Notes: a model not told the origin generated them from the sequence alone. DNA of 64,000 nucleotides from Sphingobacterium hungaricum (GCF_015210005.1 NZ_MU158698.1:3147273-3211272), one strand, 5' to 3'; shown: positions 9,844 through 18,728, counted from the first letter of the stretch. Translations and numbers: made by a program.

Positions 9844-10371
9844 TTATTCTCCGTCGAAAGCAACTTTAACTAAATGTCTGTCAATCTCCCAACGACCTGT
9901 ACCGTCTTCACCGATCACATCAAATAATTCAAGGATTCTACGAGCCACATATTCCTCTTCCACCTGCTCACTCAAAAACCATTGTAAGAAATTAAATGTT
10001 ACGAAGTCTTTCGTGCGTACACATTGATCCGCAATGTTGTTGAATTGTTGCGTAACAAACATTTCTTGCTCTAAAGTTTGCTCGAATACACCTCTAAATG
10101 ATTCGAAATCAACTGGGATGTTGCTGATCTCAGGAGAAATCGCGCGTCCACCTCTATTGCTTACATAGTTGAATAATTTAAGCATGTGCTCACGTTCTTC
10201 ATCAGATTGCTTTGCAAAGAATTTCGCCGAATTATCTAATCCTTGATCATCACACCAAGCAGACATTGCTAAATACAATGCTGAAGAGTGAGCTTCAACT
10301 TTAATCTGTGCATTCAATATATTTTCGATTTCTTCAGCTAAAGAAGATTTCATTTTTAATAAATCTTTCAT
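9844..10371 (-). CDS. ftnA: Ferritin (iron-storage ferroxidase)
   Basis: 175 residues. The four-helix ferritin fold shows the diiron ferroxidase ligands: Glu in KVEAHSS (helix A), the EExxH of SDEEREHM (helix B), Glu in TLEQEM (helix C) and the SEQVEEE stretch of helix D, as in bacterial FtnA. It oxidises ferrous iron and stores it as a mineral in 24-subunit cages. The chosen start gives an N-terminus MKDLLKM; starting at the next Met, six codons in, is equally plausible and leaves the fold intact. It is a single-gene unit with its own terminator and an upstream promoter box with an adjacent dyad. Confidence 0.93.
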   Translation of the reverse strand: MKDLLKMKSSLAEEIENILNAQIKVEAHSSALYLAMSAWCDDQGLDNSAKFFAKQSDEEREHMLKLFNYVSNRGGRAISPEISNIPVDFESFRGVFEQTLEQEMFVTQQFNNIADQCVRTKDFVTFNFLQWFLSEQVEEEYVARRILELFDVIGEDGTGRWEIDRHLVKVAFDGE

Positions 10372-10401
10372 ATTCTATTTTTTTACGGTTCTATTTAAAA
10401 T

Positions 10402-10436
10402 AACAATATATATCCGATATTGTTTATACAAAGATA
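10402..10436 (-). promoter_or_regulatory. Ferritin promoter with overlapping dyad
   Basis: On the minus strand TATCTTTG matches the Bacteroidota -7 consensus TAnnTTTG. Just downstream, around the expected transcription start, 8-bp arms AACAATAT and ATATTGTT are separated by 7 nt. The dyad is placed where a repressor would block initiation. Iron or redox control is an inference; no regulator is assigned. Confidence 0.45.
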
Positions 10437-10542
10437 CGTCAGTAGGAAAGAAAATGTGTAATCTATTTGTAATACAAATTCAGTCTAAATTAGCCTTTCG
10501 AAAGAATAACCTATTTAGAATCAGTATTATTACAAAGAAGAA

Positions 10543-10911
10543 TTAGGAGAGTACGGAAACACGTCCGCGAAGCAAACATTGCTTCACTTGGCTGTTCAAT
10601 TCGATCATAAATTTAGCGCCAGCAAGCACTTCTTTCAATTGCAAGATTTCATGAACGTTCAGAACAAAACATCTTTCGGAACGGAACGGCATGATGATTT
10701 CGAAATCAAATGTTCTGCCGGAGTTGCTTAGCATGTTTTCGATATCGATTTGATCAATCCTCTTCTTGAACAGAAGAAAATCATTTACTTTAAATGAAGT
10801 TGTTGTCTCTTTAAATTCTAACCAGTAGCAGTTTTTACGGCTGCATTGATACACACCGCCATGCTCTGTTTCAAAAACCTCTTCAACGCTCGCTAAAGGA
10901 CAAATTATCAT
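10543..10911 (-). CDS. Conserved small protein of unknown function
   Basis: 122 residues starting MIICPLASVEE. The N-terminal 35 residues contain HGGVYQCSRKNCYWLEF, with a Cys pair four residues apart, resembling small Bacteroidota proteins of the DUF6686 type; that assignment is from memory and uncertain. The rest alternates short strands and a helix (FVLNVHEILQLKEVLAGAKFMIEL). There is no signal peptide or membrane segment, so it is probably cytoplasmic. It sits between ferritin and hpf on the same strand but has separate flanks, so no operon is implied. Confidence 0.6.
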   Translation of the reverse strand: MIICPLASVEEVFETEHGGVYQCSRKNCYWLEFKETTTSFKVNDFLLFKKRIDQIDIENMLSNSGRTFDFEIIMPFRSERCFVLNVHEILQLKEVLAGAKFMIELNSQVKQCLLRGRVSVLS

Positions 10912-10985
10912 GGATTGTTCTTTTGATCTTAATTTGGAACAAATCTAATTATTATTAAGATTGATTCCAAATTAATTTAAAAAAT

Positions 10986-11013
10986 TTAGGGTCAACTTTT
11001 CAGTTGACCCTAA
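10986..11013 (-). terminator. Terminator downstream of hpf
   Basis: A 12-bp perfect stem (TTAGGGTCAACT / AGTTGACCCTAA) with a 4-nt loop, followed on the minus strand by a T-rich run. It lies 27 nt past the hpf stop. Confidence 0.88.
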
Positions 11014-11039
11014 GCCTAGATGTAAACTAGTATTATTTA

Positions 11040-11381
11040 TTATAATTCATTCACGTCTGGAAGTAATTCTTTATGGTTGCTTGCGTTTGTTCTAGTCTTT
11101 GTCTTGTGTTTGTTAATCTGTCTTCGAATCGATTCAATGGCTGTATCTGTCGCTTCTTCAAAACTTTTCGCCTGGGCCTTCGCAAAAAGTTGATTTCCTG
11201 GAATATTAAATTTCAATTCAACAATTTTATTCGCTTCGTCGTCGACATTTTCTAATCGCAAATAACAAGCGCCTTCAATAATGTTGTCTAAAAATTGTTC
11301 CAATTTGTCTGCTCTTTTTTTGATAAAATCAACTAATTTTTGATCAGCATCAAATTTGATAGATTGCACAGTAATATTCAT
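11040..11381 (-). CDS. hpf: Ribosome hibernation / translation inhibition factor, short HPF type
   Basis: 113 residues, the length of short HPF/YfiA proteins without the C-terminal dimerisation domain. The family pattern is clear: MNITVQSIKFDADQKLVDFI at the N-terminus, then KADKLEQF-type helix, the VELKFNIPGNQLFAKAQAKSFEEATD strand-helix region and the basic IRRQINKHK segment that binds the 30S subunit. It stabilises inactive ribosomes in stationary phase. It starts 15 bp after the xer stop and probably shares its transcript, ending at the strong hairpin downstream. Confidence 0.9.
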   Translation of the reverse strand: MNITVQSIKFDADQKLVDFIKKRADKLEQFLDNIIEGACYLRLENVDDEANKIVELKFNIPGNQLFAKAQAKSFEEATDTAIESIRRQINKHKTKTRTNASNHKELLPDVNEL

Positions 11382-11396
11382 TTTTCCTCCTTTTTT

Positions 11397-12287
11397 TTAA
11401 GCTTTTGGATGAGCTTGTTTATAAATAGATTTTAAACGTTCTGCTGAATTATGGGTATAGACTTGCGTCGATGATAATCCAGCGTGACCTAGTAATTCTT
11501 TGATCGCATTTAAATCCGCACCATTGTCAAGCAATGAGGTTGCGAAAGTATGCCTTAATACATGAGGACTCTTTTTATTTTGCGATGTAATCAAAGTTAG
11601 ATATTTCTTTACTATTCGATAAATTAATTTCGGGTAAGCGTCCTTACCTTCTTTTGTAACGATGAAACGGCTCGCTTTGTTTTGTAAAAGTTGATCTTTT
11701 TTTAAACATTGGTAAAGGTCGATCTCATGAACTAAGGTTTTATGCAAAGGAACAAACCGTTGCTTATTCCCTTTTCCCAAGATAAGAATTTTCTTATTAT
11801 AAAAATCAATATCTTCATCTTTTATTTTTATTAATTCAGCCAAGCGAATTCCAGTTCCGAAAAGCAACTCTAAAACAATAAAATCTCTTTTCTCTTCGAA
11901 CTCATTCGAAACCAAGTTTAGCTCTTCAAAATTATCCAATAAATTCACCAGCTTGTCTTTCTCGATAAGCGTTGGCAGTTTCTTCGGAACTTTTAGTGCT
12001 TTTATCAAACTCAACGGATTCGCTTTAACGAGCTGTTCGCGTTGCAGGTATTTAAAGTATCCTCTCAACGCCGATATCGATCGGTTAATGGATACAGCCA
12101 GTTTGCCGCTTTCCTTTTGCTGCGCAAAATAATGGCGCATAAACCGATAATCAACGGCGGCTAAAGCGACTCCTTCCCTATCCATAAACGCATGAAAATT
12201 TTGCAATTCCTTTTCATACGCTACAGATGTATGAACGGAATACTTTTTTTCATGGTTTAGAAAATTCAAAAAATCGCTGTAAGGCAT
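11397..12287 (-). CDS. xerC: Site-specific tyrosine recombinase, XerC/XerD type
   Basis: About 296 residues from the chosen Met (MPYSDFLNFL); an in-frame ATG ten codons upstream would add a non-conserved extension. The N-terminal SAM-like DNA-binding domain is followed by the catalytic domain with Arg in GTGIRLAELI, Lys in LGKGNKQRF, HxxR in HVLRHTFAT, the second His in LLGHAGLSSTQ and the nucleophile Tyr in QVYTH. Xer recombinases resolve chromosome dimers at dif. Its place next to hpf and aldolase, without phage genes, argues for a housekeeping Xer and not an integrase. XerC versus XerD cannot be settled here. Confidence 0.85.
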   Translation of the reverse strand: MPYSDFLNFLNHEKKYSVHTSVAYEKELQNFHAFMDREGVALAAVDYRFMRHYFAQQKESGKLAVSINRSISALRGYFKYLQREQLVKANPLSLIKALKVPKKLPTLIEKDKLVNLLDNFEELNLVSNEFEEKRDFIVLELLFGTGIRLAELIKIKDEDIDFYNKKILILGKGNKQRFVPLHKTLVHEIDLYQCLKKDQLLQNKASRFIVTKEGKDAYPKLIYRIVKKYLTLITSQNKKSPHVLRHTFATSLLDNGADLNAIKELLGHAGLSSTQVYTHNSAERLKSIYKQAHPKA

Positions 12288-12334
12288 ATGCTCTAGTTGT
12301 GGAATAAATATAAGCATATCTACATAGACAAAAA

Positions 12335-12363
12335 AAAACTTGCACCATAATAGTGCAAGTTTT
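12335..12363 (-). terminator. Terminator of the aldolase gene
   Basis: An 11-bp stem (AAAACTTGCAC / GTGCAAGTTTT) with a 7-nt loop. On the minus strand it is followed by eight T, 27 nt past the aldolase stop. Confidence 0.9.
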
Positions 12364-12389
12364 CTAAAAATATATTCTTTGTATGCTAA

Positions 12390-13469
12390 TTACAATTTGC
12401 TATTTGCATCAATTGCATTTAGTTCTTCAAAAGCTTGTGTTAAGCGAGCTACAAAAGCTTCTTCGCCACTTCTTAACCAAACACGAGGGTCATAGTATTT
12501 CTTGTTTGGAGAATCTTCGCCTTGAGGATTTCCAATTTGAGATTGTAAGAAATCATGGTTTTTAGCTTCATAAGCACGAACGCCATCCCAGAATGCCCAT
12601 TGCATGTCGGTATCAATATTCATTTTGATCGCACCGTAAGAAATCGCTTCTTTGATTTCTTCTGGAGCCGAACCAGATCCACCATGGAATACAAAATTAA
12701 CTGGCTTAGCCGCTGTTAAATTGAATTTCTCACGGATATATTCTTGAGAGTTATGTAAAATTACAGGTTGTAATTTAACGTTTCCTGGTTTGTAGACACC
12801 GTGAACATTACCAAAAGCTGCTGCTACTGTGAATTTATCAGAAACTTTAGATAACTCTTCAAAAGCATAAGCTACTTCTTCAGGCTGTGTATATAGTTTT
12901 GAACTATCTACATCCGAATTATCAACGCCATCTTCTTCACCGCCAGTCACTCCTAATTCGATTTCAATCGTCATTCCAAGAGGTTTCATTCTTGCTAAAT
13001 ACTTCGCTGAGATTTCAATGTTTTCTTCTAAAGGCTCTTCAGAAAGGTCAAGCATATGCGATGAAAACAATGGTTTTCCATGTTGTGCAAAGAACTTCTC
13101 GCCAGCATCTAATAAACCATCAATCCAAGGCAACAATTTCTTAGCAGCATGATCCGTGTGCAGAATAACCGCAACACCATAATGCTCTGCTAATAAATGT
13201 ACATGATGAGCAGCGGAAACTGCACCCAAGATACAAGCTTTTAAACCATCATTGTTTAACGTCTTTCCAGCATAAAATTGGGCACCACCATTTGATAATT
13301 GGATAATCACTGGTGAATTTACTGCTTTAGCCGTTTCTAATACTGCATTAATGGAATTGGTTCCAATAACATTTACTGCAGGAATAGCAAACTGATGCTC
13401 ATTTGCTATCTCAAATAACTCTTGCACTTGATCCCCTGTCAAAACACCTTTAAAATCTTTTAGGCTCAT
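12390..13469 (-). CDS. fbaA: Class II fructose-bisphosphate aldolase
   Basis: 359 residues, the E. coli FbaA-like (class IIA) length. Zinc and catalytic features are visible: the HTDHA signature (first zinc His and catalytic Asp) in AVILHTDHAAKKLLPW, the acidic IEIELGVTGGEEDGVD loop, HGVYKPG and the FHGGSGS phosphate-binding loop, then NIDTDMQWAFWDGVR. It condenses glyceraldehyde-3-phosphate and dihydroxyacetone phosphate in glycolysis and gluconeogenesis. It is a single-gene unit with a strong terminator; upstream there is a TAACTTTA box and a 21-bp dyad before the divergent reductase gene. Confidence 0.96.
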   Translation of the reverse strand: MSLKDFKGVLTGDQVQELFEIANEHQFAIPAVNVIGTNSINAVLETAKAVNSPVIIQLSNGGAQFYAGKTLNNDGLKACILGAVSAAHHVHLLAEHYGVAVILHTDHAAKKLLPWIDGLLDAGEKFFAQHGKPLFSSHMLDLSEEPLEENIEISAKYLARMKPLGMTIEIELGVTGGEEDGVDNSDVDSSKLYTQPEEVAYAFEELSKVSDKFTVAAAFGNVHGVYKPGNVKLQPVILHNSQEYIREKFNLTAAKPVNFVFHGGSGSAPEEIKEAISYGAIKMNIDTDMQWAFWDGVRAYEAKNHDFLQSQIGNPQGEDSPNKKYYDPRVWLRSGEEAFVARLTQAFEELNAIDANSKL

Positions 13470-13543
13470 ACTATTTTATTAAAATTTAAATATTCTATAT
13501 TAATTAGTTAAAGTTAGGGATAATTTTTTAAAAATGAACATCT

Positions 13544-13564
13544 ATAGTGTATTTATTACACTAT
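13544..13564. promoter_or_regulatory. Dyad between fbaA and the Spx-like gene
   Basis: Perfect 8-bp arms ATAGTGTA and TACACTAT are separated by 5 nt in the divergent intergenic region. The shape suits a dimeric regulator acting on one or both genes. No T-run follows, so a terminator is unlikely. Confidence 0.4.
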
Positions 13565-13680
13565 GGAACGGCTCTGAAAGCGCTATAATCGGCTCTCGCT
13601 AAATAATAAATAGCTTTTAAGCTAATAATTCCTAGAAAAACAATTATATTAATATCTTTATATTCAAAATTAATTACGCA

Positions 13681-14028
13681 ATGATACAGGTTTACGGCAT
13701 AAAAAATTGTTCAACAGTCAAGAAAGCATTAAATTGGCTAGAAGATAAAAAACTAGACTATCAGTTCCACGATTATAAAAAGGAGCCGGCAACTTTAACA
13801 AAACTACAAGAATGGGAAAAATCAGTTTCCTGGGAAGTTTTAGTTAATAAAAAAGGAACTACCTGGAGAAAATTTAGCAAAGACGAACAAGCAGCGGTTA
13901 CAGATGCCAAAACTGCAAACGAAGCTTTGCTAGCGAATAATAGCTTAATCAAAAGACCAGTTTTAGAAATCGACAAGCAACTTATTGTAGGTTTTAACGA
14001 GGAAGAATATTTACAAAAACTAACATAA
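13681..14028 (+). CDS. Spx/MgsR/YffB-family ArsC-like reductase
   Basis: 115 residues with a thioredoxin-like ArsC fold. The N-terminus [20 protein letters not shown] carries the single conserved Cys (C10), as in YffB and Spx; the usual [11 protein letters not shown] segment and the [14 protein letters not shown] segment (cis-Pro region) follow. E. coli YffB is thought to be glutathione-dependent, while the Spx branch acts on RNA polymerase; the role here is open. The stop codon is 1 bp before the start of the M1 peptidase gene, so the two are probably translated from one mRNA. Confidence 0.82.
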   Translation: MIQVYGIKNCSTVKKALNWLEDKKLDYQFHDYKKEPATLTKLQEWEKSVSWEVLVNKKGTTWRKFSKDEQAAVTDAKTANEALLANNSLIKRPVLEIDKQLIVGFNEEEYLQKLT

Positions 14029-14029
14029 C

Positions 14030-15985
14030 ATGAGGGTAAACGCATACATTACTTTAGTTCTTTTTTTGTTCACTATACCGTACGCATCAAAAGCACAGAC
14101 AGAAAAACCGAAGTCCATCTACAATTACATCGAAGCATTTAACCCTCAATTCTACACGTCGAATGGGTCTGTCTATCGCTCCGCAAGCGGAAAACCTGGT
14201 CATGAATACTGGCAAAATGCCGTTAACTACAGCATCAAGGCTTCTTTAAATGATCAGACAGATGAAATTAAAGGAACTGTTCAGATTGACTACACCAATA
14301 ATAGTCCAGATGAATTAAAATTTATTTGGTTGCAATTGGATCAAAACCTGTTCAATCCGAAGTCAATCGGCCAAGCCGTAGTTCCATTGGAGAACAGCCG
14401 TTACGGCGATGCCAATTCGGAATTTAATGGAGGCTACACAATCAGTTCAGCAAAATTTAGCGACGGTCAAGCAATCAGCTATACAATAAATGACACTAGA
14501 ATGCGCGTGGATTTACCGCAAGCATTGGCTGCCAAAGGTGGTAAAGTCAGCTTTACAATCGATTACAGCTACATTGTTCCGAAAGAAGGCGCAGATCGTA
14601 CAGGAATTTTAGATACGGAGAATGGCAAGATTTATGCAATCGCTCAATGGTATCCACGTGTAAGTGTTTACGATGATGTGTTAGGATGGAATAATTTGCC
14701 TTATTCTGGACCTGGCGAATTTTACTGTGAGTACGGCGATTTTAATGTAGAAATCACAGCACCTGCAAACCACATTGTGGTTATGGGTGGAGAGCTTTTG
14801 AATCCGAAAGAAGTCTACACAACAGAACAGTTCAACAGACTGCAACAGGCTAAATCAAGTGATAAAACGGTGATGATCCGTTCTTTAGAGGAAGTGACAC
14901 AGGCGAGTTCTAGACCGAATAAAAAAGAACTGACTTGGAAGTTTTCATTGAAGAATGCCCGCGACATCGCATGGGCATCGTCCAAAGCATTCATTCTAGA
15001 TGCAGCGAAGATTAATCTTCCAAGTGGCGCGGTTTCTTTAGCTATGTCAGCTTATCCAAAGGAAAGCAATGGCGGAAATGCCTGGGAACGTTCGACAGAA
15101 TACACCAAAGCTTCAATTGAATACTATTCAACTAAATGGTTTGAATACCCTTATCCTGTGGCTGTGAATGTTGCAGCGAATGTGGGCGGTATGGAGTATC
15201 CAGGAATTTCGTTCTGCGGATTCAAAGCGAAAGCAGGAAGTCTTTGGGGCGTTACCGATCATGAATTTGGCCACAACTGGTTCCCAATGATTGTTGGAAG
15301 CAACGAACGCCTGCACGCATGGATGGATGAAGGTTTCAACACGTTCATCAATGAACTATCGACGGAAGCATTTAATAAAGGAGAATACGTCAGAAGAATG
15401 GGAAGCCGCAACAACATGGCGCGTGCATTTGCCAATCCGACGTTGGAACCGATTATTTCTACACCACAGAACATGAAAGAACGCAACATTGGGGTACTTG
15501 CCTATTACAAACCGGGATTTGGATTGCGCTTGCTGCGCGATCAGGTGATCGGTGCCGAACGTTTCGACGCGGCATTTAAAAGTTATGTGCATCAATGGGC
15601 ATACAAACATCCTACACCGGATGATTTTTTCAGAACAATCGAGAATGAAACTGGCGAAAACTTAAATTGGTTTTGGAGAGGCTGGTTCAAATACAACTGG
15701 TTGCTAGACCAATCGATCGACTCGGTGGATTACATTGACCTTGACCCTAAAAACGGCGCAAGAATAACCATCAGTAATTTACAGAAACTACCGATGCCTG
15801 TTGTGATTGAAGCTACAATGGAGTCAGGAAAAAAAATTCGTAAAAAACTGCCTGTTGAAATTTGGGAACGGAATACTTCTTTTAAATTTGTGTTAGAAAG
15901 TGATGAAAAGTTAGTCAAAGTCGTTATCGATCCGGATAATGTTTTCCCTGACATAAATCCTGAAAATAATACTTGGGGAAATTAA
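14030..15985 (+). CDS. M1 family zinc metallopeptidase, exported
   Basis: 651 residues with an N-terminal signal peptide (cut after SKAQ), so periplasmic or surface. The zinc site HEFGH (H411, E412, H415) and third ligand E434 in DEGFN follow the M1 rule HExxH-x18-E. The exopeptidase substrate motif GAMEN appears as GGMEYP, a variant seen in non-canonical M1 peptidases, so true aminopeptidase activity is less certain. The N-terminal beta domain (about residues 40-300) and C-terminal region match the family. It is tightly coupled to the upstream Spx-like gene and followed 12 bp later by a CarboxypepD_reg-like gene. Confidence 0.88.
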   Translation: MRVNAYITLVLFLFTIPYASKAQTEKPKSIYNYIEAFNPQFYTSNGSVYRSASGKPGHEYWQNAVNYSIKASLNDQTDEIKGTVQIDYTNNSPDELKFIWLQLDQNLFNPKSIGQAVVPLENSRYGDANSEFNGGYTISSAKFSDGQAISYTINDTRMRVDLPQALAAKGGKVSFTIDYSYIVPKEGADRTGILDTENGKIYAIAQWYPRVSVYDDVLGWNNLPYSGPGEFYCEYGDFNVEITAPANHIVVMGGELLNPKEVYTTEQFNRLQQAKSSDKTVMIRSLEEVTQASSRPNKKELTWKFSLKNARDIAWASSKAFILDAAKINLPSGAVSLAMSAYPKESNGGNAWERSTEYTKASIEYYSTKWFEYPYPVAVNVAANVGGMEYPGISFCGFKAKAGSLWGVTDHEFGHNWFPMIVGSNERLHAWMDEGFNTFINELSTEAFNKGEYVRRMGSRNNMARAFANPTLEPIISTPQNMKERNIGVLAYYKPGFGLRLLRDQVIGAERFDAAFKSYVHQWAYKHPTPDDFFRTIENETGENLNWFWRGWFKYNWLLDQSIDSVDYIDLDPKNGARITISNLQKLPMPVVIEATMESGKKIRKKLPVEIWERNTSFKFVLESDEKLVKVVIDPDNVFPDINPENNTWGN

Positions 15986-15997
15986 GTTAATAAGTAT

Positions 15998-16696
15998 ATG
16001 AAGAAAGATTATAAGCTAATTAAATTATTAGGTCTGCTGACCGTTTTGATGATCGGTTCGATAAGCTATTCCAATGCCCAAACAATTAAAGGAATAGTGC
16101 ATGAACTCGAAAGCAGCCAGCGGATCAGAAGTGTGACCGTCAAAAATCTTCGGACAAATCAGGAAGTGGATACCGATCAGGAAGGCCAATTTCAGCTTGA
16201 TGGTAAAATCAATGACTACCTGGAATTCAAATCCCCCGGCTATCAAACGGACACCGCCTTTTATTATGAAGAAGCGATCGTGCGTGTGTATTTGATCCGG
16301 GAAGACAATACCATTGTGATCAATGAGGTTTTGGTAACGCGCCTTACGGACAGTCGCCTGAATGTGGAAATTGAAAAAGCGAAACGTGAAGGCCAAGCCA
16401 TAGACGTCAGTCAACAGCAAGGTGGGTTCCGCCTATCGCCTTCCCGCCTATTCGGCAAAAAAGGAAAACATGCGCGCAGCAATTTAGACCTGTTGCTTCT
16501 AGAACGTGAAAACCGCATGATCGACCGTAAGTTTACCAATCAACTGATTGCATCGCTTACGCCCCTGACAGAAACTGAAATCCCGCTTTTCAGAGAGCTT
16601 CATCGTCCAACATTGGATTTTATACAAAAAGCATCCCCTCAGGATTTGCAATTGTATATCATTGACGCTTATAAAAAATATAAAGAAGACAATTAA
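15998..16696 (+). CDS. Exported protein with carboxypeptidase-like regulatory domain
   Basis: 232 residues with a signal peptide ending SNAQ. Residues about 28-110 (TIKGIVHELESSQRIRSVTV to VRVYLIRE) form a CarboxypepD_reg-like beta-sandwich of the kind that normally precedes Bacteroidota outer-membrane barrels, but here it stands alone. The rest is helical and basic-acidic (LDLLLLERENRMIDRKF, then FIQKASPQDLQLYIIDAY). It is probably periplasmic. The function is unknown; it is likely in the same operon as the M1 peptidase. Confidence 0.72.
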   Translation: MKKDYKLIKLLGLLTVLMIGSISYSNAQTIKGIVHELESSQRIRSVTVKNLRTNQEVDTDQEGQFQLDGKINDYLEFKSPGYQTDTAFYYEEAIVRVYLIREDNTIVINEVLVTRLTDSRLNVEIEKAKREGQAIDVSQQQGGFRLSPSRLFGKKGKHARSNLDLLLLERENRMIDRKFTNQLIASLTPLTETEIPLFRELHRPTLDFIQKASPQDLQLYIIDAYKKYKEDN

Positions 16697-16701
16697 TTTT
16701 T

Positions 16702-16727
16702 TTGACACAATGTAATCGTTGTGTCAA
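16702..16727 (+). terminator. Hairpin after the CarboxypepD_reg-like gene
   Basis: A perfect 9-bp stem (TTGACACAA / TTGTGTCAA) with an 8-nt loop, 5 nt past the stop codon. Only a short T-run follows, so it may be a weak terminator. Because another dyad lies 10 bp further on, it might instead be part of the regulatory region of the Rrf2 gene. Confidence 0.5.
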
Positions 16728-16737
16728 TTTGGCTTAA

Positions 16738-16782
16738 ACTGTAACATAAATTATTACAGTAACTTTATTCTCCCTACATTTG
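16738..16782 (+). promoter_or_regulatory. Promoter and putative operator of the Rrf2 operon
   Basis: TACATTTG is a perfect TAnnTTTG -7 box 20 bp before the Rrf2 start codon. Where the -33 element should lie there is a perfect dyad, ACTGTAA and TTACAGT with a 9-nt spacer. A site overlapping -33 suits autorepression by the Rrf2 protein. The binding partner is an inference. Confidence 0.5.
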
Positions 16783-16801
16783 GACATTGATAAAGTAAGA
16801 T

Positions 16802-17218
16802 ATGGTATTCTCTAATTTAGAATTTGCAACGCTCGTACACATTATGTTGCTGCTGTACACGGAAAAAGAATCAGAAGACTGGTTGACATCCGACTACATC
16901 GCAGGCAGCGTCGGTGTGAATGCTGCTGTCGTTCGCCGGGAAATAAAAAAACTTAAGCAGGCCGGGCTTGTTGTAAGTAAAGAAGGAAAGAACGGCGGTG
17001 TAAAAATCATTCCTGACTCGGAGATCGACCTAGCAAAAATTTACCTAGCTAATGTTTCGGACAAGGAAGAAAAATACAACAATACCAATCCTAAATGTGC
17101 TGTTGGGGGTTCTATAAACGAACTCCTTGAAGAAATTTATCAGCAGACAGACTTAGAAGTTATTCAGTCTCTTCAAAAAATCAAATTAAGTTCCATGTAC
17201 AAAAATTTAAAAAAATAG
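16802..17218 (+). CDS. Rrf2 family transcriptional regulator (YwnA/HypR-like)
   Basis: 138 residues with an Rrf2-type winged helix-turn-helix: LTSDYIAGSVGVNAAVVRREIKKLKQAGLV is the recognition region, followed by the wing (GKNGGVKI). The three-Cys Fe-S cluster motif of IscR/NsrR is absent; a single Cys lies in NPKCAVG near residue 100, as in the redox-sensing HypR/YwnA branch. The next gene is a YwnB-like NAD(P)-binding protein, the same pairing as ywnA-ywnB in Bacillus. It is expected to repress its own operon until oxidised. The sensing role is inferred from family and context. Confidence 0.85.
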   Translation: MVFSNLEFATLVHIMLLLYTEKESEDWLTSDYIAGSVGVNAAVVRREIKKLKQAGLVVSKEGKNGGVKIIPDSEIDLAKIYLANVSDKEEKYNNTNPKCAVGGSINELLEEIYQQTDLEVIQSLQKIKLSSMYKNLKK

Positions 17219-17220
17219 AT

Positions 17221-17868
17221 ATGAAAGTAGCATTAGTAGGCTCGACCGGCTTTGTTGGTCAAGCCATTTTAAAAGAATTAACAGATAGAAACCACGAAGT
17301 TACTGCCATCGCCCGCGATGTCACTAAACTAAAAGACCTTCCAAACGTTATCGCGATCCAAGCAGATGTGAATGATGTGAATGCATTGTCTAGTGCATTA
17401 AAAGGAAGCGACGCCGTAGTCAATGCATTTAATCCGGGATGGACGAATCCAAACCTGTATGAAGATTTTACAAAAGGAAGCCGTTCTATTTTAGAGGCGG
17501 TAAAGGAATCAGGCGTGAAACGCTACGTTGTGATTGGCGGTGCTGGAAGTTTGTATATTGGCGACAAGCAATTGATTGAGGACGAAAACTTTCCTAAAGC
17601 GATTAAGCCAGGTGCTTTGGCGGCGACTGAATATTTAGAAGTGATCAAGCGCGAAGATGAATTGGATTGGACATTCTTTAGTCCTTCTATCGAGATGAGT
17701 CCTGAAACTTCTGGAAAAAGAACCGGCAAATACCGAACAGGTTTGGAGAATCCAGTATTTAACGATGAGGGCCGCTCGGTAATTTCTGTCGAAGATTTAG
17801 CGGTTGCTATCGTTGACGAATTGGAAAATAACAAATTCGTTCAGAAAAGATTCACAGCAGGTTATTAA
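17221..17868 (+). CDS. NAD(P)-binding epimerase/NmrA-like oxidoreductase (YwnB-like)
   Basis: 215 residues, an atypical short-chain dehydrogenase. The dinucleotide loop GSTGFVGQAI sits at the N-terminus; then come the VTAIARD strand that meets the NADP ribose, SDAVVNAFNPG and VVIGGAGSLYI. The YxxxK catalytic pair of classical SDRs is not evident, as in NmrA/YwnB-type proteins, which often act as quinone or flavin reductases or redox sensors. It starts 2 bp after the Rrf2 gene and is certainly cotranscribed. A role in coping with electrophile or redox stress is inferred. Confidence 0.82.
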   Translation: MKVALVGSTGFVGQAILKELTDRNHEVTAIARDVTKLKDLPNVIAIQADVNDVNALSSALKGSDAVVNAFNPGWTNPNLYEDFTKGSRSILEAVKESGVKRYVVIGGAGSLYIGDKQLIEDENFPKAIKPGALAATEYLEVIKREDELDWTFFSPSIEMSPETSGKRTGKYRTGLENPVFNDEGRSVISVEDLAVAIVDELENNKFVQKRFTAGY

Positions 17869-17876
17869 TACAAGAA

Positions 17877-17909
17877 ACTCCCGAGAGAAACTTTTCGGGA
17901 GTTTTTTTA
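17877..17909 (+). terminator. Terminator of the Rrf2 operon
   Basis: ACTCCCGA and TCGGGAGT form an 8-bp stem followed by seven T, 8 nt after the oxidoreductase stop. The A-rich 5' flank lets it also act, more weakly, for the convergent GNAT gene. Confidence 0.9.
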
Positions 17910-17927
17910 TAATCAGCGTCGCTGACC

Positions 17928-18728
17928 TTATCCCACATTCCCTCCTATCCGATTGTACATATTTTCAAATTTAACCTGCCTTTCAGTGCCTAACGCCATT
18001 CGCTTTGCGATATGATATTCCTTGTAGCCATTGGCATATAAAAAATCCAAAGCTACCTTATTTTCTTTCGGAAAAACAACCGTATCCAGCGATTTCAGAT
18101 GAAGTTTTAAAAGTTCAACTCCCGCTTTGGGATGCGATGCAATGACGAGTCCCTTTCCTAATGTAGGCAGATAAAATCCCCTAACCTGCTCCTCTTCAAC
18201 ATACACAAACCCCGACTGCAGGTGATTTTGCAATTCGGATATACGATCCTCCCCACTGCTTTCTCTATCAAGCGCCAGAATTGCTTCTTTAAACTGTTCA
18301 GCATAGGGATGTATATAGTTGCCATTAAGAACAAGACCTGGGAGCTTCACATCTTTAAAGAAATAATATACTGTTGTCGTTTGAAAACCAACCTTTTCAT
18401 AGACTGGTGCACCTAAATCTGTCGCTACCAAGTTAATAGTTTTGCATTGATGCGCATAGGCAATATCGATCAAGCTGTTAGTAATCAGCTTCCCAATCCC
18501 TTTTCCGCGGCTTTGGGAATGAACTATAATATGTCCTAACCATGCCGTATCGCCATGGACAATTGTCGACCCAACGCCGACAAGTTTACCCTCATCCAAT
18601 ACTTGGATCGGGAATGAATAAGCAGACCCTACATAGGAAAGAAAATGAGGTTTTATGTCATCCCATTCTTCTTGCTGCAAATCCTCAAGCGCTGGAATAT
18701 CTTCTTCAAGAAATACTTTAATTTCCAT
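17928..18728 (-). CDS. GNAT family N-acetyltransferase with C-terminal extension
   Basis: About 266 residues from the chosen Met (MEIKVFLEED); an in-frame ATG five codons earlier is possible. The N-terminal GNAT domain (about residues 1-125) has the acetyl-CoA loop in HSQSRGKGIGKLI, preceded by the AWLGHIIV strand, and the DLGAPVYEKVGFQ helix-turn typical of the fold. The C-terminal half (about 140-260) resembles the second GNAT-like domain found in some larger family members. The substrate is unknown. It converges with the Rrf2 operon and is divergent from the next GNAT gene. Confidence 0.82.
   Translation of the reverse strand: MEIKVFLEEDIPALEDLQQEEWDDIKPHFLSYVGSAYSFPIQVLDEGKLVGVGSTIVHGDTAWLGHIIVHSQSRGKGIGKLITNSLIDIAYAHQCKTINLVATDLGAPVYEKVGFQTTTVYYFFKDVKLPGLVLNGNYIHPYAEQFKEAILALDRESSGEDRISELQNHLQSGFVYVEEEQVRGFYLPTLGKGLVIASHPKAGVELLKLHLKSLDTVVFPKENKVALDFLYANGYKEYHIAKRMALGTERQVKFENMYNRIGGNVG

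Noticed and set aside
11397..12287. Prophage or island integrase
   Set aside because: The Xer gene has housekeeping neighbours, no tRNA-based att site and no phage genes around it.
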